Assembly (NCBI RefSeq): GCF_014207745.1
Contig: NZ_JACHJB010000003.1
Location: 992,001-1,056,000 of the forward strand
Length of the DNA: 64,000 nt
DNA from: Nonomuraea muscovyensis
GTDB taxonomy: Bacteria; Actinomycetota; Actinomycetes; Streptosporangiales; Streptosporangiaceae
Direction: 5' to 3'
Part shown: positions 33,635-40,959 of the stretch, one piece after another
How positions within the stretch are numbered: position 1 is the first letter of the stretch
Layout of the letters: every line of letters starts with the position of its first letter
Made by a program: the position numbers and the translations under genes
Notes under the pieces: generated by a model
What the model saw: the letters and a program-made list of their open reading frames with translations, nothing else
The model's database searches: none
Told to the model about the DNA's origin: nothing

Positions 33635-35374
33635 ATGCGCCGTGTGCTCGTTCCCGCAGCAGTCCTCGTCACGCTGACCTCCACCCTCACGCCCGCGGCG
33701 GCCGACAGCAGTCGGTGGGCGCCGCAGAAGGTCCCCGTCGCCGAGGGGTACGGCGGCGCCGTCGCCACGGTCGACCTCGACGCCAGCAAGGCCGCCATCG
33801 CCGTGCTCAGGAGGGGCGGCAACGCCGTCGACGCCGCCGTCGCCGCCGGAGCCGTGCTCGGGGTCACCGAGCCGTACTCGGCCGGTCTGGCGGGCGGCGG
33901 CTTCATCGTCTACTACGACGCCCGCGACCGTGAGGTCCACACCATCGACGGCCGCGAGACGGCGCCGAAGGCCATGACGGCGACCTCGCTGGAGGGCGTC
34001 CCGTTCGAGGAGGGCGTCACCAGCGGCCTGTCGGCCGGCGTGCCCGGCGCGGTCGCGCAGTGGGACCTGGCCCTGCGCAGGTTCGGCACGATCTCGCTGC
34101 GACAGGCCCTGCAGCCCGCCATCGAGGTGGCGGCCAAGGGGTTCGTGGTCGACCAGACGTTCGTGGACCAGACCCGGCAGAACGAGGCCAGGTTCAAGGA
34201 CTTCACCTCCACCGCCAAGCTCTACCTGCCGGGCGGCGCGCCGCCCGCCGTCGGCTCCGTCTTCAAGAACCCCGAGCTGGCCGCCACCTACCGGGAGCTG
34301 GCCAGGCGCGGACCCGGCTGGTTGTACGGCGGGCAGCTCGGCAAGGAGATCGTCGCCACGGTCAAACGGCCGCCGGTGACGCCGGGCGCGACCCGCGAGG
34401 TCAGGCCGGGCCTGATGGAGCTGTCCGACCTGCGCGCCTACCGGGCGCTGCGGCGCGAGCCGACCCGCGTCGACTACCAGGGGCTGCGGGTGTACGGCAT
34501 GGCGCCCCCGTCCTCCGGCGGCTCGACCGTGGGCGAGGCGCTCAACATCCTCGGCGCGCTGCCCCAGGCCGGCCTGCACGAATACCTGGAGGCGTCCCGC
34601 CTGGCCTTCGCCGACCGCAACAAGTACGTCGCCGACGTGCCCGGCGTGCCGCTGAAGGAGTTGCTGTCCGACGGCTTCGCCAAGGAGCGCGCCTGCCTCA
34701 TCGGCGAACGGGCCATGGCGCACCCGGCCGCGCCCGGCGACCCCGACGGCGGCTACCGGCCGTGCGAGCGCCCGACCGGCACGTCCACGCCCACCGTCGC
34801 CGAGGGGCCGGAGACCACGCACCTGGTCGTGGCCGACCGGTGGGGCAACGTCGTCGCCTACAACCTGACGATCGAGTCGACCGGCGGCAACGGCATCGTG
34901 GTGCCCGGACGCGGGTTCCTGCTGAACAACGAGCTGACCGACTTCACGTTCGGCCCGGCTCCGGGCGACCCCAACCTGCCCGGCCCCGGCAAGCGGCCGC
35001 GTTCGTCCATGGCGCCGACGATCGTCTTCGACGACGGCCGCCCGGTGCTCGCCGTCGGCTCGCCCGGCGGTTCGACGATCATCACGACCGTGCTGCAGAT
35101 CCTGATGAACCGCTACGAGTGGGGCATGAGCCTGCCCGAGGCGCTGGCCGCGCCGCGCGCCTCCCAGCGCAACAGCGCCCAGACGCAGGCCGAGCAGGCC
35201 TTCCTCGACGCCCACCGGAGCGAGCTGGAGGCGCGCGGGCACACCTTCGCGGTGACGCCGGAGATCGGGGCGGCCACCGCGCTGGAGTTCCTCAGCCGGA
35301 CCAGGGTCCAGGCCGTGGCCGAGCCCACCCGGCGCGGCGGCGGCAGCGCGATGGTGGTCAGGCCCGGCGGGTGA
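33635..35374 (+). CDS. ggt: Gamma-glutamyltransferase, secreted
   Basis: 579 residues from ATG 33635 (GGTGGAG upstream). A signal peptide RRVLVPAAVLVTLTSTLTPAAA is cleaved near ADS. Family features: VLRRGGNAVDAAVAAGAVLG, AGLAGGGFIVYYDA, and the autocatalytic Thr nucleophile in EGPETTHLVVADRWGN that separates the large and small subunits. GNGIVVPGRGFLLNNELTDF and SPGGSTIIT (oxyanion loop) follow. It hydrolyses or transfers gamma-glutamyl groups outside the cell. Its end is only 4 bp from the convergent monooxygenase remnant. Confidence 0.95.
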   Translation: MRRVLVPAAVLVTLTSTLTPAAADSSRWAPQKVPVAEGYGGAVATVDLDASKAAIAVLRRGGNAVDAAVAAGAVLGVTEPYSAGLAGGGFIVYYDARDREVHTIDGRETAPKAMTATSLEGVPFEEGVTSGLSAGVPGAVAQWDLALRRFGTISLRQALQPAIEVAAKGFVVDQTFVDQTRQNEARFKDFTSTAKLYLPGGAPPAVGSVFKNPELAATYRELARRGPGWLYGGQLGKEIVATVKRPPVTPGATREVRPGLMELSDLRAYRALRREPTRVDYQGLRVYGMAPPSSGGSTVGEALNILGALPQAGLHEYLEASRLAFADRNKYVADVPGVPLKELLSDGFAKERACLIGERAMAHPAAPGDPDGGYRPCERPTGTSTPTVAEGPETTHLVVADRWGNVVAYNLTIESTGGNGIVVPGRGFLLNNELTDFTFGPAPGDPNLPGPGKRPRSSMAPTIVFDDGRPVLAVGSPGGSTIITTVLQILMNRYEWGMSLPEALAAPRASQRNSAQTQAEQAFLDAHRSELEARGHTFAVTPEIGAATALEFLSRTRVQAVAEPTRRGGGSAMVVRPGG

Positions 35375-35378
35375 CGGG

Positions 35379-36191
35379 TCAGAACAGGAGCTCGTAGGCG
35401 GCGGGCTTCACCTTGCGGGTGCGCGCCCAGTACTCGAAGGTGAAGCCCGGCCAGATCGTCCGGTTGACGCCGTGCTCGTCCAGATACCAGGAGGAGCAGC
35501 CGCCCGCGTTCCACACCAGCGGGTCGAGCCGGGCCCGCAGCCTCCGGTTGAACGCCCGCTGGCGCTCCGTCCGGACGTCCAGGGCCTTGGCGCCGGTCCG
35601 GGAGAGCAGCCGCAGACAGTCCAGGACGTAGCGCACCTGCGACTCGATCATGAAGACGACCGAGTTGTGGCCGAGCCCGGTGTTCGGGCCGAGCAGGAGG
35701 AACAGGTTGGGGAAGCCGGCGACGGTGACGCCGTAGTACGCCTCGATGCCGTGCCGCCAGGCGTCCTGGAGCCGTAGCCCGTTCCGGCCGGTGATCCGCC
35801 GGTCGCGCGGCGCGTCGGTGACCCTGAAGCCGGTGCCGAACACGATCACGTCGGCCGGATGCTCGGCGCCGGAGGCGTCCACCAGCCCGTGCGGCCCGAT
35901 CTCCTTGACGGGGTCGGTGACGAGGGTGACGTTGTCGCGGGTCAGCGCGGGATAGTAGTCGCTGGAGATGAGCAGGCGCTTGCAGCCGATCGTGTAGTCG
36001 GGGGTGAGCCTGCGCCGCAGCTCCGGGTCGGGCACCTGGGCCGCCAGGTGGCGGAGTGCGACCTTCTCGTGCGCCCGCATCAGGCGCGGGTCCACGGTGA
36101 AGCCCAGCGCCCTGCTCTCCAGCAGCCAGTAGACGCCGTGGCGCAGCGCACGGCATCCGGCTCCGACGATGACGATGCCCGGTGCCGCCAC
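35379..36191 (-). pseudogene. Flavin-containing (Baeyer-Villiger type) monooxygenase with large internal deletion
   Basis: The 270-residue frame begins at GTG 36191 (GGGAGG upstream) with APGIVIVGAG, the start of an FAD-binding Rossmann fold. It then jumps straight to ALRHGVYWLLESRALGFTVD, which in these enzymes lies about 200 residues further on. The rest (IGCKRLLISSDYYPALTRDN, DVIVFGTGFRVTD, YYGVTVAGFPNLFLLLGPNT, GHNSVVF) is the normal C-terminal half. FAD/NADPH-binding middle parts are therefore missing, so the gene is likely inactive, though the reading frame is still open. Alternatively it encodes a shortened protein. Confidence 0.75.
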
Positions 36192-36319
36192 TGGTCCTCC
36201 CGAATCGGACTCTCTGGCGAATCTAGTCCGGCCGGTCCGCGACGGTCCAGCGCCTCCTGATCCCGGGCACGCCAAAGGCGCCGAGAGCCTCGACCGTCGG
36301 CGCTGTCAGGAAACGGGCG

Positions 36320-36487
36320 TCAGCGGAGGACGAGGAAGGCGGCGACGCCGATGACCACGATGGCGGCGACGACCGCGATGATCGGGATGAGGGGCGACTT
36401 CTTGGGCGTCGGCTCCTGCTCGGCCCCCTGCGCGAACGCACGGAACGCCTGGGTGTTGCCCGCCGGGTCGATGTGCTGCTCAGACAT
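36320..36487 (-). CDS. Small single-pass membrane protein
   Basis: 55 residues from ATG 36487 to TGA at 36320. A hydrophilic N-terminal half (MSEQHIDPAGNTQAFRAFAQ, then GAEQEPTPKKSPL) is followed by one hydrophobic helix (IPIIAVVAAIVVIGVAAFLV) and ends LR. The KK before the helix suggests N-in or signal-anchor topology. It sits divergently, about 100 bp from the SURF1 gene. Function unknown; such tails are common near cytochrome oxidase assembly genes. Confidence 0.65.
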   Translation of the reverse strand: MSEQHIDPAGNTQAFRAFAQGAEQEPTPKKSPLIPIIAVVAAIVVIGVAAFLVLR

Positions 36488-36590
36488 GAGGAGCAGCCTA
36501 GCGGGATCGCCTGCGACATTTGCGCCTTTTACCGCGATCCGCAGGCGGGCTGATTAGGGGACCGGTCAGGTCGCCGGATAACTTTGAACC

Positions 36591-37370
36591 ATGATGAGGA
36601 CCCTGCTCTCGCCCCGCATGCTGGGGCTGCATCTGCTGACGATCGGGGTCGTCATCGCGTTCATCCTGCTCGGCCGCTGGCAGCTCGGCGTCTTCCAGGA
36701 CTCCGGCAAACCGCAGGCGACGTCCGATCCGGCCCCCGTCGCGGTCACCACGCTCGCCCCCGTCGGCGGGCGGATGGACGGCGGGGCGGTCGGGCGCCAG
36801 GTCACCGCCGAGGGCGTCTACGACGCGCAGCGCCAGCTCCTCGTCGCCGACCGGGTGCCCGACGTCGACGAGCCGGGCGGCAACGTCGCCCGCGACAAGG
36901 GCTACTGGGTGCTCACGCCGCTCCGGCTCGACGACGGCACGCTGATGCCGGTCGTACGGGGCTGGGTGGCCGACGCCGGCGACCCGGCCGCGGTCGTGCC
37001 CGAGGGCAGGGTCGGGGTGTCCGGGCGGCTGCGCCCGCAGCAGGGCACCGACAGCGTGCAGCGGCGCGCCGAGGGGTTGCCCGAGGGCCAGGTGCAGACC
37101 GTGTCCACGGGCGAGCTGGTCAACCTGTGGAGCGGCGAGAAGGTCCGCACCGGCTTCCTGGTGGCCCAGCCGCCCTCGGGCGGGCTCACGCAGGTGAAGG
37201 TCTCACCGCCGGTGGTCGGCGGCACGCTGACCTGGCGTAACCTGGCCTATGCCGCCAACTGGTGGATCTTCGCCGGGTTCGCCGTGTTCATGTGGTTCCA
37301 CTTCGTGCGCGACGGTGTGCGCGGGGATCGGGACCGTCGCAATTCTCCTGAGATGGTGCTGGAAGGTTAA
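36591..37370 (+). CDS. SURF1-family cytochrome oxidase assembly protein
   Basis: 259 residues. N-terminal membrane helix (LGLHLLTIGVVIAFILLGRW with the conserved LGRWQL), an outer soluble domain with GYWVLTPLRLDDGTLMPVVR and GWVADAG, and a C-terminal helix AANWWIFAGFAVFMWFHFVRD. These are the SURF1 landmarks. It helps assemble the aa3-type terminal oxidase in the plasma membrane. ATAACT lies about 8 bp before the ATG, so the mRNA may be leaderless. It is 5 bp upstream of the DUF3817 gene and probably cotranscribed. Confidence 0.92.
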   Translation: MMRTLLSPRMLGLHLLTIGVVIAFILLGRWQLGVFQDSGKPQATSDPAPVAVTTLAPVGGRMDGGAVGRQVTAEGVYDAQRQLLVADRVPDVDEPGGNVARDKGYWVLTPLRLDDGTLMPVVRGWVADAGDPAAVVPEGRVGVSGRLRPQQGTDSVQRRAEGLPEGQVQTVSTGELVNLWSGEKVRTGFLVAQPPSGGLTQVKVSPPVVGGTLTWRNLAYAANWWIFAGFAVFMWFHFVRDGVRGDRDRRNSPEMVLEG

Positions 37371-37374
37371 ATCG

Positions 37375-37686
37375 GTGGAATCGGCTCTCAAACCCTTCCG
37401 GGTGCTCGCCTACATCGTCGGCGTGATGTTGCTCGTGCTCTGCGTGGCGATGGTGCTCAGGTACGGCTTCGGCAACCCGGGCCTGTCGAAGGTCACCGCA
37501 CCCATCCACGGCTTCTTCTACATGGTCTATCTGGTCGCGGTGATGAACCTCGGCATGAAGGGCCGCTGGAGCTGGCAGTACATGCTGGGCATCATGCTCG
37601 GCGGCACGGTGCCGTTCCTGTCGTTCTTCGTGGAGCACCGGGTGACCCAGAAGGTGCGCGCGCAACTGGCGACGGCGGGCGCCTGA
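37375..37686 (+). CDS. DUF3817 integral membrane protein
   Basis: 103 residues from GTG 37375 with GGAAGG upstream. Three hydrophobic helices: VLAYIVGVMLLVLCVAMVL, HGFFYMVYLVAVMNLGM and MLGIMLGGTVPFLSFFVEHR, with the conserved EHRV near the end, as in DUF3817 proteins. Linked in many actinobacteria to SURF1-like genes; the function remains unknown. Confidence 0.85.
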   Translation: MESALKPFRVLAYIVGVMLLVLCVAMVLRYGFGNPGLSKVTAPIHGFFYMVYLVAVMNLGMKGRWSWQYMLGIMLGGTVPFLSFFVEHRVTQKVRAQLATAGA

Positions 37687-37741
37687 GGCACCCGCCGCAC
37701 CGCAGCGCCCGGCCGCGCCGCCCGGCCGGGCCGCGCAGGGC

Positions 37742-37936
37742 TCAGCGGCCGATGCCGCGCTTGCGCGCCCTCTTGAGCCGCGCCCGCTGCGACGGGTCCA
37801 GCATCAGGTAGCCGACCACCGGGGCCCCGACCACGCCGAGGATGACCAGCAAGGTGATCCATCCGGCCCCGAAGAAGATCAAGGACAGCAGCACCGCGGC
37901 GCCCGCGCCGATGGCGTACTTCTGGACTGGCGACAT
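37742..37936 (-). CDS. Small two-helix membrane protein
   Basis: 64 residues from ATG 37936 with GGAGGAAGAGG upstream. Two helices (AIGAGAAVLLSLIFFGAGW and TLLVILGVVGAPVVGYLML) and a strongly basic C-terminal tail (RARLKRARKRGIGR). No family recognised. It is convergent with DUF3817. Confidence 0.65.
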   Translation of the reverse strand: MSPVQKYAIGAGAAVLLSLIFFGAGWITLLVILGVVGAPVVGYLMLDPSQRARLKRARKRGIGR

Positions 37937-38053
37937 CCTCTTCCTCCAACGCGGAGCGCACGCCCCGCCTCTCCCACATTCTGCGTCGCCGGTCCAACGA
38001 GTGGGAGCACCCTCGTGGTTCCGCATCGCGATGTATCGCAACTCGGGGGCCGA

Positions 38054-39280
38054 TCAGGCGGAGCCGGCGACCGCGAGTAGGTCCTCCCGGAGCGCGCCGG
38101 GCTCGCCGCGCAGGGCGGGGTCGCCGGACAGCAGCCGGAACAGGACGGGAGCCAGCGCCCCGGCCCTGGTGAGCGGCGCCCCCGGAGCGGGCGGGTGGCC
38201 CTCCACGGCGGCGAACAACGTCGCCCCGAGCGCCCACAGGTCGGCGGCCGGGCTCGGCACCCCCTCGGGCGCCCGGAAGGCCGGCGCGGCCGGGCCCGCC
38301 ACCCGCGCCGGCACCAGCCACGCCGCCGCCCGCCACGGGACCACCTGGCCGGCGGGCGGCCCGCCCGGAACGGATGCGCCTGACGTCGGCCCGGCCGGAA
38401 CGGATGCGCCTGATGTCGGCCCGGCCGGAACGGGGGCGCCTGACGTCTGCCCGGCCGGTGCCGGTCCGCCGGACGGGGGGATGTCAGGGGTGAGGACGCT
38501 GGCCGGGTGGACGGCGCCGTGATGCTCGCCGCGGGCGTGCGACGCGGCCAGCCGGTCGAGGACGGCCAGGCCGACGGCGGCCGCCCGCGCCGGGGACAGC
38601 GGCCCCCACGCGGCGATCACCTGCTCCAGGGAACGCTCCACGGCGAGCCGATCCAGCGTCTCGGCCAGCATCTCGACCGGCGGTGGCCCCAGCGGGTCGA
38701 GCATGGCCCGGATCAGCGCCCGCAGCGGATCGGTGCCCGCGGCGGGCACGGAGCCCGGCGGCCGGCCCTCGACGGCGAAGTGCAGGGTGGCCGCCAGCGA
38801 CCACAGGTCGGCCGATGGCCGCAGACCCGCCTGCGGCAGCCCGAACCCCGTCAGCAGCGCCCGCCCCGTCGTGGCCAGCAGCACGTTGCCCGGGTTGACC
38901 CGTCCGTGCACGAGACCGGCGGCGTGCGCTGTCAGCACGGCGGCCAGCACGCCCACGCCCACCCTGGCCGCCTGCAGGGCCGGCAGCGGCCCGCGCGCCG
39001 CCACGGTCTGCTCCAGCGAGGCCCCCGAGACGAACTCCATCACCAGCCACGGCATGCCGCCCTCGGCCACCACGTCGAGGACCGGGACGACGCACGGATG
39101 CCGCAGCCCGGCCGCCAGCCGCGCGTCACGCGTCGCGGCGTCGCACAGCTCGGGCGGCAGGCGCAGCTCGCGCACCGCGACGTCCCGGTGTGCCACCTCG
39201 TCGAAGGCCAGCCGCACGGCGCCCCCGCCCAGGGGGTTCAGCAGCCGGTAACGTCCTGCGAGTTTCGTGGTGTCTCCCAT
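38054..39280 (-). CDS. Degenerate serine/threonine protein kinase-like protein (double pseudokinase)
   Basis: 408 residues from ATG 39280. The first kinase-like half starts LAGRYRLLNPLGGGAVRLAF and keeps the fold, but key residues are altered: VAVK reads VAVR, the HRD/KPEN loop reads LVHGRVNPGNVLL, and DFG reads LTGFG. A second, shorter half repeats the pattern (HHGAVHPASVL, then FRAPEGVPSPAADLWALGAT). The halves are joined by a Pro/Gly/Ala linker with three 30-bp tandem repeats. With catalytic Lys, Asp and DFG-Asp lost, phosphotransfer is unlikely; a scaffold or regulator role is inferred. Confidence 0.75.
   Translation of the reverse strand: MGDTTKLAGRYRLLNPLGGGAVRLAFDEVAHRDVAVRELRLPPELCDAATRDARLAAGLRHPCVVPVLDVVAEGGMPWLVMEFVSGASLEQTVAARGPLPALQAARVGVGVLAAVLTAHAAGLVHGRVNPGNVLLATTGRALLTGFGLPQAGLRPSADLWSLAATLHFAVEGRPPGSVPAAGTDPLRALIRAMLDPLGPPPVEMLAETLDRLAVERSLEQVIAAWGPLSPARAAAVGLAVLDRLAASHARGEHHGAVHPASVLTPDIPPSGGPAPAGQTSGAPVPAGPTSGASVPAGPTSGASVPGGPPAGQVVPWRAAAWLVPARVAGPAAPAFRAPEGVPSPAADLWALGATLFAAVEGHPPAPGAPLTRAGALAPVLFRLLSGDPALRGEPGALREDLLAVAGSA
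38371..38460. repeat. Three 30-bp tandem repeats in pseudokinase linker
   Basis: Three 30-bp units (38371-38400, 38401-38430, 38431-38460), sharing GCGCCTGA and CCCGGCCGG. They encode SGA-(S/P)-VP-(A/G)-GPT-type decapeptides in the linker between the two halves. Confidence 0.8.
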
Positions 39281-39323
39281 CCCGAAGTGCACGATAGCGG
39301 CACGTCTCCGGCCGAAGCCATTG

Positions 39324-40202
39324 TCAGACCGGGGCGACGGCCGGGGCAGTGGCCGGGGCGGTGGCGAGCCACGCCTCGTGCGCGGCGTGCACCCGGCGGA
39401 AGAGCCCGTCCCGCGCATCGGCCGGGACGTCGTCGAGCGTCAGCCCGAACACGTCGGCCAGCGCCGCGTGGTAGTCGCGGGCCGTGTCCAGCGTCACCGA
39501 ACGCCGCCCGTGTCCCACCCGCGTGAGCACCAGCCCGCGCAGCACGTCCACCCCGGAGGCGTCGCGCCGCTGCACGGTCGCCACCCGCACGAATCCCGAC
39601 TCCGGCGACGTGGTGAGGTGCTCGTGCATGGCGGTGAACGCCGACATCCCCGTGGCCGCCGGCCCGAAGTCCATCCCGCGGAACGAGCCGCCCGGGTCGT
39701 GGTCCAGCCGCCACCCGCCGGGCGCCACCGACGACGGTCGCAGGCCGTACACGAAGGGCCCCTGCCGGTAGGTGCCCGCCACCAACGGGATCGGCTCGTG
39801 CGGCCCGTCGCCGAGCCCGAGGTCCACCAGCCACTCGCCGCCCGGGTTGCCGTCGTCAGGCAGGCCCCGCGCGGTCAGGACCAGGTGGTTCGCGGTGACG
39901 CCCGGCTCGCCGTCGTGGCCCTGCACGCCGCCCACGTGCCGCGTCACGTCGTAGCCGAGCGCCCTCGCCAGCAGGTGGAACGCGCCGTTCAGGTGGAAGC
40001 AGTAGCCGCCCCGCCCGGCCACGACGCGCCGCGCCGACGCGTGCGGCTCGACGGTCGTGGCGCGGCCGAGCCAGATGTCCAGCACCTCGTACGGCACCCG
40101 CTCGACGTGCGCGCGATGCAGCGCGCGCAGCCCCCGGGCCGACGGGGGCGCGTCCAGCAGGTCGGCGAGGCCGAGACGGTGGAGATACCGGGACGTGATC
40201 AC
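39324..40202 (-). CDS. nat: Arylamine N-acetyltransferase
   Basis: 292 residues from GTG 40202. The catalytic triad is in place: Cys in GRGGYCFHLNGAFHLL, His in TANHLVLTARG and Asp in WLVDLGLGDG. YLHRLGL and VPYEVLDIWLGR are typical N-terminal landmarks. It acetylates arylamines using acyl-CoA; in mycobacteria a homologue lies in the steroid degradation cluster and uses propionyl-CoA. It is divergent from the OmpR-type regulator (73-bp gap). Confidence 0.95.
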   Translation of the reverse strand: MITSRYLHRLGLADLLDAPPSARGLRALHRAHVERVPYEVLDIWLGRATTVEPHASARRVVAGRGGYCFHLNGAFHLLARALGYDVTRHVGGVQGHDGEPGVTANHLVLTARGLPDDGNPGGEWLVDLGLGDGPHEPIPLVAGTYRQGPFVYGLRPSSVAPGGWRLDHDPGGSFRGMDFGPAATGMSAFTAMHEHLTTSPESGFVRVATVQRRDASGVDVLRGLVLTRVGHGRRSVTLDTARDYHAALADVFGLTLDDVPADARDGLFRRVHAAHEAWLATAPATAPAVAPV

Positions 40203-40275
40203 GAGTCCAGTCTGCACCGGATGTGCACGGAATAGGGAGTGCCGTCTGCACGCGCCGCTTCTAGGCTTGCGGCCC

Positions 40276-40959
40276 GTGGCAGAACAACGGCGGGTCCTCC
40301 TGGTCGAGGACGACGAGACGATCGCGCGGGCCGTACGCGACCGGCTGGCGGCCGAGGGGTTCGATGTCCGGGTGGCCGGAGACGGCGAGACCGCCCTGGT
40401 GGAGCACCGCAGGGCAGAGCCCGACCTGGTCATCCTGGACCGGCTGCTGCCGGGGCTCGACGGGCTGGAGGTGTGCCGCCGGATGCAGGCGGCCAGGCCG
40501 GTGCCGGTCCTCATGCTCACCGCGCTGGGCGAGGAGACCGACGTGCTGGTGGGCCTGGGCGTGGGCGCCGACGACTATCTCGCCAAGCCGTTCAGCATGC
40601 GGGAGCTGGTGGCCAGGATCCACGCGCTGCTGCGCCGGGTCGAGCGGGCCGCCCAGCTTGCCGCCGAGGACACGGTGATCAGGGTCGGCGAGGTGGAGAT
40701 CGACACGGCGGCCCGCCGGGTGTTCGTGCGGGGCGTCGAGGCGCAGCTCACCAGGACCGAGTTCGACCTGCTGCGCCGCCTCGCCGAGCGGCCGGGGCAG
40801 GTCTTCGAGCGCGACCGGCTGTTGTCGGACGTGTGGGGCTTCGCCGAGGCCGCCGCCACCAGGACCGTCGACAGCCACGTGCGGGCGCTGCGCCGCAAGC
40901 TCGGCTCCGACGTGGTGCGCACCGTGCACGGAGTCGGGTACGCCCTGGTCCGCCGGTGA
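40276..40959 (+). CDS. OmpR-family two-component response regulator
   Basis: 227 residues from GTG 40276. Receiver: VLLVEDDETIARAV, phospho-Asp in LVILDRLLPGLDG, VLMLTALGEE, KPFSMRELVARIHALLRR. The winged-helix output is LTRTEFDLLRRLAERPGQVF with TRTVDSHVRALRRKLG and VRTVHGVGYALVRR. A TAGGCT element lies 7 bp before GTG, suggesting a leaderless transcript. It overlaps the following kinase-fusion gene by GTGA (4 bp), so the two are translationally coupled. Confidence 0.95.
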   Translation: MAEQRRVLLVEDDETIARAVRDRLAAEGFDVRVAGDGETALVEHRRAEPDLVILDRLLPGLDGLEVCRRMQAARPVPVLMLTALGEETDVLVGLGVGADDYLAKPFSMRELVARIHALLRRVERAAQLAAEDTVIRVGEVEIDTAARRVFVRGVEAQLTRTEFDLLRRLAERPGQVFERDRLLSDVWGFAEAAATRTVDSHVRALRRKLGSDVVRTVHGVGYALVRR

